Assembly (NCBI RefSeq): GCF_051106095.1
Contig: NC_135786.1
Location: forward strand, 214,217,001 to 214,281,000
Origin: Pogona vitticeps
Taxonomy: Eukaryota > Chordata > Lepidosauria > Squamata > Agamidae
DNA: 64,000 nucleotides
Reading direction: 5' to 3'
Position numbers and translations under genes: made by a program. This document shows positions 40,392 to 52,970 of this stretch, in pieces. Below the pieces are notes generated by a model that ran no database searches, was not told the DNA's origin, and saw only the letters and a list, made by a program, of their open reading frames with translations. Every line of letters starts with the position of its first letter. The first letter of the stretch is position 1.

Positions 40392-42200
40392 CATAGTCAT
40401 TCATTCAAAATTGTTGAATTTTAGATTTGCTTGAGGCAAAAAGCTTTCTCCCATTACATTCCTGGCAATATTGATTTTTGGAGTTTTCTGGATGAGTGGT
40501 TGTTCTGAATCTCTGTGACTGAAGGATCCAACACAATGTATAATCTCTTCACACTCTTGGTTGTTTTCAGTGCTGATGCTTTTAGAAAAAAGTGCAAATG
40601 TACCAACAGTTGATTGAACACTTTCATCATTCCAGTATGCTTCTGAAGAACTTCACATAAGTCCCTTAGTTGACCAGTTAAAAGGATCAAGTAGAAAATA
40701 ATGTGAAATACTTTTACCTCAGACCCTAGAGAGCTGCTGCCAGTCATAGTTTACAGGCCTGGACTTGAGGTGCCAGGTCATGGAGGCAAGATTAGCTGCT
40801 GCTTTATTTGTTTCAAAACAGTTAAGACTGCTGTATTCATTCTGTCAGTCTGTGAAAGCTTAGCAAAATTACTTTTTTTAACATTGTTCAAAAAGTAACT
40901 TTCTCAAGCTTTTAATACTTTGCCTTTAATACTTTGTATTATGCTATATGCTGTCACTCATTAGTTGCAGCCTTAATGCTACTAACTTTTTGTTGCATGG
41001 GTTATTGCTCCTGTACTTTATTATATATTTTTATGATACATTTATGTATCTAAGCCAAAAAGGTGAAGACCTAGGATATAAAAATTTGCCCCTCCTCAAA
41101 AATGTTTTTCATAATTTTCCCCCAGACCTTCACATTCCTGCCCTGTGCTTCTAATACTCTGAAGACAGATTTCTATATTCTTAAGTCTGCATTGAGTTTA
41201 ATAGATACCACTTACAGAATTGTGTTCACAATATGCACTTTGGTTCCCTTCTTTTCTCTTGCATGTGCCAAAATCTGTCAAGCTTACCTCCATTGCTTCA
41301 GGTGTGTGTGTGTGTTTACTTATGGGCTGTAGCAATGCAAAAGGCAGTAGTGAGCTGCTCAGAACAGTCCATATTTCTTAAGAGATTTATTTAATTTGGG
41401 CTCCCTTTGGCCAAGTTCAGTTTACCTAATTTGGGCTAATTATTCATGCACAGAATTGCAATGTCTTAGAGATATACAGAGATCAGGTATGTACATCGTA
41501 TTAGTCATATGCAGGATAACGCAGCTGAGCCACACCATGAAAATCCTTGGCTTAATAGTCTCAGACACAGAGTGACTTTCCAAAGACGTGACTGATTTGC
41601 TGTGGGAAGGCAGACACTTCAATTGAGGTGTTTAGTCTGTTGCCAAGATTAAAGAGTTAACCAAACTGTAACATCTTTCTGCAAGTCATTTTGTCAGCAT
41701 ATTAATTGTATCCAGGCGTTCTGAATACTTTCACAGTGCAATAGCTCTTGTAAGTTAGTTGGCATGTATATCAAGGGCCTCTAAATTATATCACACAAAA
41801 TGTATCAAATTAGCTAAGAACTATAACCAGATCTCTCCAAAGGAAAGCAGATGAAGAGAGGCGTAGGGACATCAAGAGGAATACAGGGAAGGACTTAAAT
41901 ATACTCCTACAATCACCCTTTTAAAGTCTGCTCTTAATCCTATAGAAAGGATGTTGATTGTAGTTATAAGCAACATTTAATACTCATGTCTTGTTTGCCC
42001 ATCACCCAGTGGGAGTCAGCAGCATTGGAAATTGAATTTTGAGCCTACATAACAGAATTTGGTCATTGTGGTATTCGACATATGGAACATGGAGATGGGG
42101 AGACAGAAACTTGTTAGGGTCTGTGCTTTCTGTTCCTGTGCTTCTCTTCTCACAGACCAGAACCAGCTGCCATGTTGAATTGTATTAATATATCAAGTAT

Positions 42201-42293
42201 GGCTGTTGTGGGTTTTTCGGGCTCCTTGGCTGTGTTCTGAAGGTTGTTTTTCCTACCCATTAGATCCTGGCCGTGAAAGCCTTCGTGAAAACG
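42201..42293. repeat. Short interspersed repeat with 10-bp target duplication
   Basis: TATCAAGTAT occurs at 42191-42200 and 42294-42303. The insert reads GGCTGTTGTGGGTTTTTCGG, then TGTTCTGAAGGTTG and GGCCGTGAAAGCCTTCG. I recall this as a common squamate repeat; its class is unclear. Confidence 0.7.
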
Positions 42294-42499
42294 TATCAAG
42301 TATAGTTGTAAGCTGGCTTGGAGGATTTGTACCTTAGAAAATGAGGGCCTAAATCCAGTTGCTGATCCCATCTAGAGGAGGCCCATTTAACCATTGCCTA
42401 ATTTGTAAGTCATAATTTACATAAATTTTATTGATTTGATGAGTCAACTTTTAGTTAGGGTGGACAATTAATTTTAGCAAAGATAAAATTAATTATAAT

Positions 42500-43110
42500 G
42501 TATATACCAGGTAGCTGGGGCTTGGCAGCCTGGGAAGGCAGCCCATCTAGGAGAAGGAAAACTCCGATTTCAAACCCCCGTGCCGTGAGGAGGAGGCGCC
42601 GCCATCTTTCATGCCATGAAGGAGCAGGCGGGTAGGTGGGGCTCGTCAGCCGTGGAAGACAGACCATCTAGGAGAAGGGAAACTCCGATTTCAAACCTCC
42701 ACTGCCTTGTGGCTATATCCACTCATGGAAAAGGCTTCAGGAGTTAACCTTGAGGCAAAATCTGGAGCTGGAGTCCCGAAGGCAGCTTGTGTCGTTCTGC
42801 CAACTCCTGCGACATCACTGGAACCAGTTGTATTGGCTCTTGCCTTTCCATTGGACCATTTCAACAACGTGGAGAGGGGGGATCTGCTGCTTGGGTAACA
42901 GCCTATCCTCCATATTATTTTACCCAGGCTTTGTGCAGAGGACACTCCAGCTTTGCGTACAGCGTCGAATAGATGCTGTTCCAAGTCCTCCATACAGAGC
43001 ACATTACCATAGTCTCTCAAAACTGAAGGATGCCTATGATGATGTATATAATATCAGGGCCCCAGTATCTGAGGAAAAACTGATCAAACCACTCTCATAT
43101 AATTGTGATT
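42500..43110. repeat. Composite unclassified repeat (two tandem 100-base blocks plus a body)
   Basis: Two similar blocks (about 42500-42600 and 42620-42710) each contain CCATCTAGGAGAAGG, then AACTCCGATTTCAAACC. After the second comes GGCTATATCCACTCATGG and a body open for 110 codons on the minus strand (43020-42691: RDYGNVLCMEDLEQHLFDAV). I recall the words from squamate retroelement-type repeats but cannot assign a family. Confidence 0.5.
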
Positions 43111-43709
43111 GACTGTTTTTGTCATCATATTTGGATACAGAGGACAGTTGGACCATGAAGACAATAAACTCAGGCTTTGAGTACACTAAGAAATAATTTA
43201 GTTTTATGGGTGTGAGTGTGGGCCAGTGTCATATTCATGCAGCCTTGAACTCAGCCATGAGGATAAGATCTGAAGTTTCTGCATCAGTTTTGAACTAACA
43301 TCAGTTACTAATTTTATCTGAACTAAAACTGGTTAATTTCTGCTTTAAAAGCAAACTGAATCTGGTCCTTTTAGCATATAAGGCATTGGCTTGGGTATCC
43401 CAATCCCTGAATATGTGAATAATGTGATGACTTCCTCTGGGCTTCCATGAAGTTTTGTTGTACTATGATGTCCCTATAGTTGAAAGAAATTGAGTGTTAG
43501 TTGTCAGGAAGGAACTATTGACTCCCCAACCTTGCTTGGAATTTTTCTAAAGGTGTCTGCTGGACTCAGCCTTTTGCTTGATCTGGTGGAGCTCTTCTTA
43601 ATGTTGCTACATATGGCTCTACACTGGTGGGATGCAGGTGGGCGCCCATCTGTGATTTGTCTGAATCTTGTGGCTCATAGATGGAGTTACTTTGGTCCAG
43701 TCAATACCA

Positions 43710-44130
43710 AAACAATATATATTATGTATTTATTTAATTTATATGCTGCCCACTCTACCCAAAGGTCTCTGGGTGGCTTACAACAATTAAAGTTCAAATT
43801 AAAATACAATAAAAGATAAAATAATTAAAATACAATTAAAATTGCTGTCAGGACCCACAGTTGATGTTACTTCAATTAAAAGCCTTCTGGAACAAAAAGG
43901 TTTTGACCTGGCGCCGAAATGTCATCAACGTCGGCGCCAGACAAATCTCAGTCGGGAGGGCATTCCATAGTCTGGGGGCAGCTGATGAAAAGGCCCTTTG
44001 TCTGCAAGCCATCCCTCTTGCCTCCTTGAGGGATGGCTCTTTCAAAAGGGCCCCCTGGCTAGATCTTAACTGCCAGGTAGGCTCATATGGAAGGAGGCTA
44101 TTAAGTTTATTAGCTTTTCACCCTCTCCAG
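43710..44130 (-). mobile_element. L2-like LINE 3' fragment
   Basis: TTTATTTAATTTATATGCTGCC, GGGTGGCTTACAACAATTAA and, further in, GGGCATTCCATAGTCTGGGG match the layout of the copy at 23010-23665 (GAGTGTTCCATAGCCTGGGA). The coding tail is present but broken. Confidence 0.65.
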
Positions 44131-44760
44131 TGGAAGGATGGGAACTTTTGGCCTTCCGGTTGCTTTAGGCTGCAGTTCCCATAACTCATTGCCACTGGTC
44201 ATTATGCATAGTGTGGATAAGGAGCAGATTTTCTTCTATAATTCAGGATGCCTGGGTCATCTACTGAAGTTGAATAGTGAGATCCATAATAAATAAAAAT
44301 AAGTACTTTGCACAGTAGAGTTGAATTGTGAAATGCACTTCCACTATTCAATGATGGCTGCCAACTCAAATGGCTTTAAAAGTGGACTAGATACATTAAT
44401 TGAGGATAAGACCATCCATGGCAACCAGTCAGGATGGCTATATATCATCTCCAGTATCAGAAGCAGTATGTGTCTGTATGTAAGATATTGGAGAATGGAG
44501 GACAGAGAGTGTAGTTGCACCCTCATCTGACTAGCAGGCTTCCCATAGCTATCTTGTTGGTTATTGAATGAATGGATGGTTGGAGTAGAAAGCCCTGTTG
44601 CATGATACAACATGGCTGTTATGTTCATGTTGGTTGGGACTTCTAGGAGTCTGAAATATCTGGAAAACCAAAGAGACCTGCTCTAGAGGTTATGTGCCAG
44701 AATGCATCTTTACTAGTTAAACCCATGAGATCTGACTAACGAGTATACCTTGTCTTAGAG

Positions 44761-44896
44761 CAGTGGTGTCGAACTGTGGCCCTCCAGATGTTCTTGGCCT
44801 TCAACTCCCAGAAATCCTGGCCAGCAGAGGTGGTGGTGAAGGCTTCTGGGAGTTGAAGGCCAAGAACATCTGGAGGGCCACAGTTCGACACCACTG
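44761..44896. mobile_element. hAT-like hairpin MITE, nearly perfect palindrome, 8-bp target duplication
   Basis: Ends CAGTGGTGTCGAACTGTGGC and GCCACAGTTCGACACCACTG are exact inverted repeats; TCTTAGAG flanks on both sides (44753-44760, 44897-44904). The left and right arms pair for about 60 bases around CCAGCAGAGG at the centre. Identical flanks and arms point to a recent insertion. Confidence 0.95.
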
Positions 44897-45899
44897 TCTT
44901 AGAGGCTTGCAAGATCAGCAAGAAGCAAGGAGGTCAGGGAACTGAAGAGCCACAATCATGCTTTTCTTCTTAAGCAACGGCATGTTGCAACCCAGAGCAG
45001 AAAGAAAAGGAGTGATACATTTCTTGGGAAACTTGGATTGCCAAGATAGGAGCTAATTTTATTTGGAAACTGATGATGTTAAATGGAAGCAAACCCTGCT
45101 GAAAGATGTCTATATGCAAATAGTTACATCTCAGCAGTCCCATCAGGATATCTGCATGCTAAGAAGGCCGTTGCTTCCTAATGTAGATGCTTGTCTGTAT
45201 CTTGCTGGGGAATATGCAAATTACTTATTTATGGCTGCGTAAGCCTTAAAAACATGTATACTTCAAAATCTCAAAGGTCAGGAATGGCTTCTTTTTTAAA
45301 GATTAGATTTGATATAAGCCCCCTGTTAGGAAAGCAGAAGTTTGTTTTTTATTTAGATAGGGAAATTTAATTGTATGCCATATTTTATCTTATAAAAATA
45401 TCTCCATTTGGTTCTCTTTTATTAACAAAATGCATCATTACTGCCTGTGGTTACATTGTTGGAATAATATCGTAGATGGAGCAAACAGACAAACAGATCA
45501 CATTGGAAAGCCACTTTTATTGCTCCAAGCAGCCAGGGAAAAGTTGTACTGTAACCTTGGTCATAAATTTTAAAGCAAAAGCATTAAAAATACTTGGTTG
45601 TCCCTGTTGTGCCTTTTAGCATATGTAGATAGATCTGTTTTGGAAATGAAGCAACAAACTGCCACTAAGAGGTAGTTGGGTTTATAACCAGTGAAGGTGA
45701 TACATGTTCTAGCAGCTGGACCCCTACTCCAGTTCCAAAGGGAGGATTTGGAGGGAATGGATTTGGAAGGAACTCTTAATTTGGGTTCCTTCTTATTGCA
45801 CTGGAGAGAAAGTCATCATCTCAAAGGACTTCAGTACTGTGGTGGTGCGGGTTTAAGAAAAAAAAAACTATGTTTACAGTGCTTTTATAGATTGAGCTG

Positions 45900-45980
45900 A
45901 ACATTATCAATGAAGTACAGAATCAGAATGACCAAGAGCAAACATTGCAAGATGTTCTGTCATTTCCAGACCAGCATAAA
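45900..45980 (+). repeat. Dispersed repeat pair, copy 1
   Basis: ATTATCAATGAAGTACAGAAT, then CAGAATGACCAAGAGCAAAC, and TGTCATTTCCAGACC matches 48235-48305 at most positions over about 70 bases. Family unknown. Confidence 0.6.
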
Positions 45981-45999
45981 AACCGTTTCAGTATTACTA

Positions 46000-46095
46000 T
46001 TTATTATTTATTTTATTTATTCGATTTATATCCCGCCCATCTGGTATATTGTACCATTCTGGGCGGCTTACAACATAACATTGATACATTAAAAT
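46000..46095 (-). mobile_element. L2-like LINE 3' end
   Basis: TTTATTTATTCGATTTATATC, CCGCCCATCTGG and CATTCTGGGCGGCTTACAAC form a well-kept minus-strand L2-like terminus. Confidence 0.65.
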
Positions 46096-46587
46096 AACGC
46101 AAGAACATTACTAGTTCCTTGCATTCAGATTCGCTAGCTGTTAAGGGTCTTTAAAATCTGTACTAATTACCAAGGTTCTCTATTCAAAGCAAGTATTACT
46201 TATTCTGCCTTGTGTGTTCCTCTGCTTCCTTATTGTTAATAATAGCATTTAAAGCTGCTTAATGATGCTGATTATCCTAACTGTTATGGAGCAATCTTCT
46301 CCAGTGGAAATCTGCACATTCCTTCTCAGTCACCAGACAGCAACTGAATCACAAATATACTTTTAAAACACCACACAATTTTCTTATCAAAAACTAGAGA
46401 TGTAAAAGGTTACCAAAAAAAGAGAGATGACACTTGCAGTAAAGTACTGTATCTGGAAGGTGCATGTGGTCCTTTAATGATATTGTGTTTGACAAAGCAA
46501 TTTTGGTACATGTAGTTTGCATACACAGCATTGTTGCTATACATATCTTAAGGATAAATTAGTTTTAATGATTATTGGGGCCTAATA

Positions 46588-46961
46588 CATATGGGGGCAT
46601 TCGTATTTTTATACAAATATGAATTTCCCCACGCAGATGGAGTTAACGAGGGTCCAGCTCCTGGGGCTGGACCATCCACTCTCACATCCAGTGACAATGG
46701 CAGCCCCTCTCTTCTTTCCAATTGCTCTGGAGCATGGCTCGGCTAGCCATTCGGCAGCCTTGCAGGGAGAGTCATCATCCCTCCCTCTGCCAGGAGTGGC
46801 TAGACGACTGGGAAGAGAATGGTGCTCAGGAGCGATTGGAAGGATGAGCAGGGCCAGTGGCAGATGTGTGAATGGACAGTCTGGTCCCAGGGGCCAGACC
46901 CTCGTTAACTCCAACTGCTCAGGGATATTCGTATTTGTATACGAATATCCCCATCTCTAGC
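46588..46961. mobile_element. Foldback DNA element, copy 1
   Basis: The left and right halves form long imperfect inverted repeats: GGGTCCAGCTCCTGGGGCTG on the left faces CAGGGGCCAGACCC on the right, and GCATTCGTATTTTTATAC faces GTATACGAATATCCCCATC. Flanks share CCTAATA (46581-46587 and 46963-46969; eight bases if one mismatch is allowed). Same family as 58297-58654. Confidence 0.75.
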
Positions 46962-48229
46962 ACCTAATAAGGTAAAACCTATGTCAATTGGCTTGTCATC
47001 TGACCTGGTATGGGCTGCGAATATATCCATTATCTTTTTCCAGGCTTCTGAGACCTAAATTTATCAATGTAGTGGCAAAATGTATCTTTGTAATCCAGTT
47101 GTTATAGCTTCTGCTAACTTTCTTTTAAAGCAGAAGAGGTGATGAAATATTCATAGTGGAAGGGAGGTGCAGAATTTTGAAGTTTCTTTTTTGGAATTAT
47201 CATTCCCAGAATCCCCAAGCCAACATGATCCAAAAAATTAAATTTCCAATCCCTGGAAAGATACTGAGTGCTTCTCTGGGCATGTGTCACCCATCACTCC
47301 CATTCAGGCACAGACATTATTTGTTCTCCTTCTAGCAGAAAAGCTGGATGAGTTCTGTTCTCAAGAGCAAGGAGCATACACAAATGAAAACCTACCAATA
47401 TCCTCCTCTGCATGCTGAGTTTTCCGCGTTCCACTGTGTGTCATAGGCATGGGTAGCACTGTAAGAGACATCAGACCAAGTTTCACAAGTATAGCATAAA
47501 CAGAGGCAAATTGCTCCAATTTAGGAAATCACTATAGACATATTATCAGTTGCATACTGAGTCATATGACTCATCATGCAACTGATACTGTCTATGGTTA
47601 TTTCTTAACTTAGGGTAATTAAAGTTGCATCACTTGCATAGCTACACAAGAGTATTGGGGCCAATGTGGTGGTATCATGTCTAGCTCTATCCCGATGCAC
47701 CTGGTGAAAAATACCAATTGTTAGTGTGTTTAGAGAACTGAATGCATATTAGGAGCTCAGAAACAATATCTGTAATAGAGAAACCAGCATGGTTTGCCAA
47801 CCTCTTCTACTGCTCTTCCTGTTCAAATAAGATTTGTTTTAACCACATGCACATGTGGTTACCCATTCTTTGTACAGTATACCTATTCCTAAAGCCCAGA
47901 ACCAGACATTCTGTGGGTCTTGCTGCCTACATCATGCTTGATGTTGTGCGCATGATGGAGGGAGAAAAGGGTAATTGTCCTTTCACCTGCAAGACTCTTG
48001 CCGACCTTACAGACTGTATGAACTTAGTTTTGGGCTACACATGGCTTTCAATCAAGCCATAGGTTCTCAACATTTATTTTTAAAAGAAATTCAGGAAATT
48101 CACGTCTCTTAACTCCCCCATCACAGTAGGACAGAAGCGAGCTTGTCCTGTAAACCAGAAATTGTATTTTTATTTTCTACTCTTCTGTTTTAACCTCCTA
48201 AATTGGAGAGATCCAGAAAGAAGGGCACA

Positions 48230-48310
48230 TCATTATTAGTGAAGTGCAGGATTAGAATGACCGAGAGCAAAACATCAGAAGGTGTGCTGTCATTCCCAGA
48301 CTTTTCACCA
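48230..48310 (+). repeat. Dispersed repeat pair, copy 2
   Basis: ATTATTAGTGAAGTGCAGGAT, then TTAGAATGACCGAGAGCAAA, and GTCATTCCCAGAC matches 45900-45980. The surrounding sequences are not alike. Confidence 0.6.
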
Positions 48311-49315
48311 AATCAGGTGAAAAGAAACCCCAGCTCGGCAAAGTAACTTTACTCCGCCTCAAAAGATCTGGCCTAAGACGGACTTCTGGCACATTCTTAC
48401 TGATTAGCTTATGTTTCTAAAAATAAAATATTTTACTGCAAGTAAAATTTTGGCTCCAGACCAGAAGCAAAACTCAGGATAGATTAGCAGAGCAGCTTAT
48501 TTAACGGTATCGGGTTGCAAAGTGTGAGGTGTTCCCGCTCTTCTGTCACCATTTTGCCCTCTTCTTATTTACCATGTATTTTCGTAGGCTCTGAAATTGT
48601 GACTTGGTAGAGCAGGGAATTTCGGTCCCACTTGGGATTTGAGCACATTTAATAAATGGGAAACACAGACTCTGTTTGCTTTTTGGCATCACACGAGCCC
48701 CTTTTTTGTTTTTGTTACAGGGGCAAAAACTAGGCTAAAGAGCACAGCGCTCTGTGGAGAGTACAATAAATGGCACACCAGCAAATGGAGTGGAAAAGAA
48801 TGCCAAGGTTGTCACTCCCCATCAGTGGTTTGGATGGATTTCCTCCTCAGAGAAACATTTCCAGCGCTTGGGGCTAAATTGTGCACAGGCAACAGGTGGT
48901 TTGCTTTACCAAAGGGCATGTGTAATGCTTAAAGGAACGAGAGCCAAGTTCCAGCAGATGTGCTATAGCTCACTCGATTTGGTGGAAGGATATTTTTCAT
49001 ATTATGTGTGGAAAACATCAGTAACCCTGGTTCACTGGAAGAGGTCTTGGTCACATAATAGCCATCAGGCGGTGAGTCACCCCATTCATTGAGCAACCAC
49101 TGTATAGGCTGCTTGTGGTACACATGCTAATGAAGGCACCACAAGAGCAGAGAAGATCTGCTGGACATTTAACCGAAAGAAGAGGTTCAGCTGCTGAATC
49201 ACCAGTTTTCTAAATCAAATGACTTGCAATGCAATCAGGAATACATATGACACTAAAGTTTTCCACTGGTTTCTCTGAAATTTAATGTATGCTTAGAACC
49301 ATCAGTTTCTGAGTC

Positions 49316-49550
49316 TCGTGGTGCAGTGATTAATCTGCAGTACTGCAGCCAAAACTCTGCTTATGACCTGAGTTTGATCCCAATTGGCTCATGTAAGCAA
49401 GCTCAAGGTTGACTCTGCCTTCCATCCTTCCAAGATCAGTAAACTGAGTGCACAGCTCGGGGGGGGGGGGGGTGGTGGTAACCTGAATAAACCATAAACT
49501 GCCCAGAGCTTTAAACACTCTAGGGTAGCATATAAGCAGCACACTTTAAG
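49316..49550 (+). repeat. tRNA-derived SINE, near full length
   Basis: GTCTCGTGGTGCAGTGATTAA (A box), GAGTTTGATCCC (B box), a G-homopolymer at about 49459-49472, and an end TAGCATATAAGCAGCACACTTTA, which is the reverse complement of the AAAGTGTGCTGCTTATAT block at 52745. It defines the family of the minus copies at 165, 11870 and 52745. Confidence 0.7.
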
Positions 49551-50448
49551 GCCCCAATCTAGCTGCATTTGCCTGTACGTAAACTCATGCATATGACTGG
49601 CAGCTGGTTTGTGCATCTCTGTATGTAAATGACTAAGTTCAACCTCCTGCTCCCAGGGATAGGTGCAAGCAAAATCCAACCTACAACATACATCTGCTCC
49701 TAAAAAGAGATTGATAGCGATAAGGAATGCTTATACCCAGGTTCTCAGCCTTCTATTGGTTGTAGCTTTGGCAGTATGTTCTAGTCTTGCAGTTGCCACG
49801 ACTCAAAACTTCAACACTTAGTCAAAGTATGGAAAGGAGTCTGTTTGATCCTGTTGCGTTGATGACTTTTCAGTTGCTGAGACCTCAGAATGTGGACAAA
49901 GTTCTTACTCAGCTGCTCGAAGACTTCAGCCTTTGACCACCTGTCTATTATATTTAATGGGGAGTTGTCTGGCTGTGCCAATTGGAGGCTGTAACTCCAG
50001 AAGGAGTAGCATCAGCCTCTTTAACCAAGGCAATAATCTGACAATTTTTAAAACAGAAAAATCTGACCTGGACATTGAAGAACAACGGTGGTAAGCATCA
50101 GCAAAGTGTGGTCCTCCAGATGTTGTTAGAGACATCAAAGAGAAAGACAAGGAACTGAAACCATAAGTGCTCAAGTAAGACTTCCTGGATCCCTCTGTGG
50201 CTTTTGAAACAGCATGTATATTCATTAAGAAAACTCATTGGGTGCCATTTTATGCAGCAAATATAATGCCACATGCATGTTGCCTGTTTCTCCTATGGAC
50301 AACGCTTGTCCAGGATGGAGATTGACTGCTGTTGGGGCTTGTGGGGTGATCTGGAACTCCTTATACAGGCATGTTACCATCCAAATCTCTTTGTTCAGAC
50401 CGTTCATATAGTATCACAGCTTTATTTCCCCCACAATATATAAGTGTA

Positions 50449-51166
50449 CAGTGGTGCCTTGACTTACAAACTTAATTGGTTCTGGAAATCCGACCGTAAC
50501 TTGAAATGGTCGTAAGCCAAAGCACCATTTCCCATAGGAATGCACTGAAATGCAATTATCCATTCCGGCTGAAGGAAAAAAATCACCAAAAAACCCACAA
50601 AACACTGCAAGACCCATCAGAAACATGATTAATCAGTTCCGCCCGAAGGGGAAAAGAAAAGAAAAGCAAACAAATCATGCAAGACCTTTCAGAAATGCAA
50701 AAAAAGCAAAGCAGAAAACAAACAAACCATGCAAGACCCATCGGAAATGGGAAAAAACCAAAGCAAAAGGCAAACAAATCCTGCAAGACCCATCGGAAAT
50801 GGAAAGGAAAAAAAAACCCAAAAGCAAACAAACCCTGCAAGACCCATCACAACATAGAAACATAATCCTATCAACCATGCTGCAAAACCCATCCAGAACA
50901 GTTTTAAAAAAGTAGAAAGTAGCACCTTACCTTACCGAAGCCTCCTCCAATCATACTCACTCTAACTGCTGGGGCAAAAGAGCTACAAAGAAGTAGCCTC
51001 TTTGTCTACCAACGGTTAGAAATTTGAATTCCCCGTCTTTCCCCCCTGCCTTTTTCTGTTCATAAGTGGAAGCTCCGGCCGCAAATCGAAGCAAATTTTG
51101 CGGCCAGAGCTGGTCGTAATGAGAAATGGTTGTATGTCGGGACGTTCGTAAGTCGAGGCACCAACA
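50449..51166. mobile_element. Tigger-like element with internal ~55-65-bp tandem array
   Basis: Left end CAGTGGTGCCTTGACTTAC (TA at 50447-50448) and decayed right end GTAAGTCGAGGCACCAACA (about 51149-51166). The interior, about 50600-50850, repeats a unit containing AAACAAAYCMTGCAAGACCC and ATCGGAAATGG three to five times with A-rich spacers of varying length. Confidence 0.75.
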
Positions 51167-52744
51167 TAATTAGTATAAACATGAAAGTATGACAACTGAT
51201 GTGGATTGAAGAGCAGATTAAAATCTATGCCATGGTTTAATAAGGTGATCCTGAATATGTTTCTGTGCTTTAGCTGTATCATTATATAATGATTAGGTGG
51301 ATTATAAATCTAACTACTACCATAATCTTAACAAGCTCGTATTAGTAAAATGCAATGAAATATGTAATGCGTAGCCAGGTTTGATAAATCTGTGTCTACA
51401 GATAAGTATTACACTTTCCTAAATCTTTTAGGATTCTTTTTTTTCCATTAATATTAATACATTTAGATTAGCATTTCTTCTCTCCAGGCAAGCACAATGC
51501 CTGGATAGAGAGGACTTTCCATACTGCTGTTAATGGCTGCAGGATTGTGAAGCAGCTGTTTGCACAGCAATGAGCTTTTTGTTTCATTTTTCACCACTGT
51601 GCCTCTCCCTCCTCCTCCATAGGGGAAGATCAGCCAACAAAAAGGTGAGACAAAGGGCAAATGCCAATTTGTGTGTATTAAGGTTTGCCAGTTCTTCTCT
51701 AAGCCTCTGTGCTTGTTCCTTTTAATAGCAACTTGATCCACAGCCATTAGCAGGTGATAATACTTATCCTTCATGCCATGAAAACTTGATTTTTGCAGAT
51801 GAAGCTACTGTTAAAAGCACAGCAGCATGCCAAGTTAACCCCCCCACCCTCGTCTGACAAGCCCATCGTATTATGCCAGTGCAAGGAGCTGAGTTCGTGC
51901 CAGTAAGCCTGAGGATGGTGTAAAACATCATACTAATGGGCAGAGAATATCTGACTCACAGAGCTAGAGCTGTAATCCCAGGTTATATTTAATGCTGTAG
52001 AAACAAATATTGACATCGTCAGAACATGAGAACATAAGGGTACTAATGACCGAATAGTTGGCCTACAACTCAATGTAGCTGTTGCAATTTTAATGCTGTG
52101 TATGAAGCAGTACATGACGATTGCCTAAATTCTACCAAGTCCCATTAAGGGGAAAAGCTGAATGTATGGGTTTTAGCTTCCAACATCTGTATATTCCCTT
52201 GCCAGTATTCCCATCGCAGAGCCCCATTTCTGGAAAAAACATCAGTTGTCCAAAAGGAATCTGCTAGTGGCTGCCACTACAGCTTTGGCCCACCTGGGGC
52301 TAGCAAAATGCCTACCAGTTCATGTTCTAATGAGGCGCGTTGTTACCCACCGGTACAGAATCAAAACGAAAAATCACCACCACCAAAACCTGGCACTCAG
52401 AACAGCAGATTTCTTCAAACGGCTCAGCATGTGCAGAAATATGCTTGCACTCTCCAACATGGCAAGCTAAAATAGATCGTGTACGAAAAGAACAAGTACC
52501 GTACAAAGTCTGTTGGCAGGCAGTAAATGCATTTGCACACATTCTGAATTCTGGTTAGCATCTGAAGCACAGGTGAGCTATATTTGGGGTGGGTGAGTAT
52601 TTTAAGTAATTTAAACAGTCCCTCCTCTATCCTGAACCCAGAGCTCAAAAAAGTTTTGTTTGGACTACAACTCACAGGATTCCCCCTAGCAAGTGTTTTC
52701 TGAACTCTGTCAGAGTCCCTTTAGCGCTTCTTGTAGGCAAAAGT

Positions 52745-52970
52745 AAAAAAGCAAAGTGTGCTGCTTATATACCACCCATAGTGTTTTAAAACACTCCCTG
52801 GGTTGTTTACAATTTAATTGTGCAAGCTACACATTACTCCCAGTAAGTTGGGTATTCTGACCTTGGAAGGACGGAAAGCTGAGTCAATCACAAGCTGGTT
52901 ACCCACGAGCATAGTCTTGATTGCAGTACTGCAGTTTAACCACTGTACCACAAAGCTTTTCTCTATATAT
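52745..52970 (-). repeat. tRNA-derived SINE, minus orientation
   Basis: AAAGCAAAGTGTGCTGCTTAT at the left (3') end and GACTGCAGTACTGCAGTTTAA-like sequence with ACCACTGTACCACAAAG at the right (head) make it the reverse of the copy at 49316-49550. Confidence 0.7.

Noticed and set aside
42691-43112. Possible retrocopied host gene on either strand
   Set aside because: No recognisable protein family, no poly-A or target duplication seen; the sequence words fit an interspersed repeat better.
50550-50925. Lysine/asparagine-rich and complementary phenylalanine-rich frames
   Set aside because: They arise from the purine-rich tandem array inside a transposon; no protein family matches.
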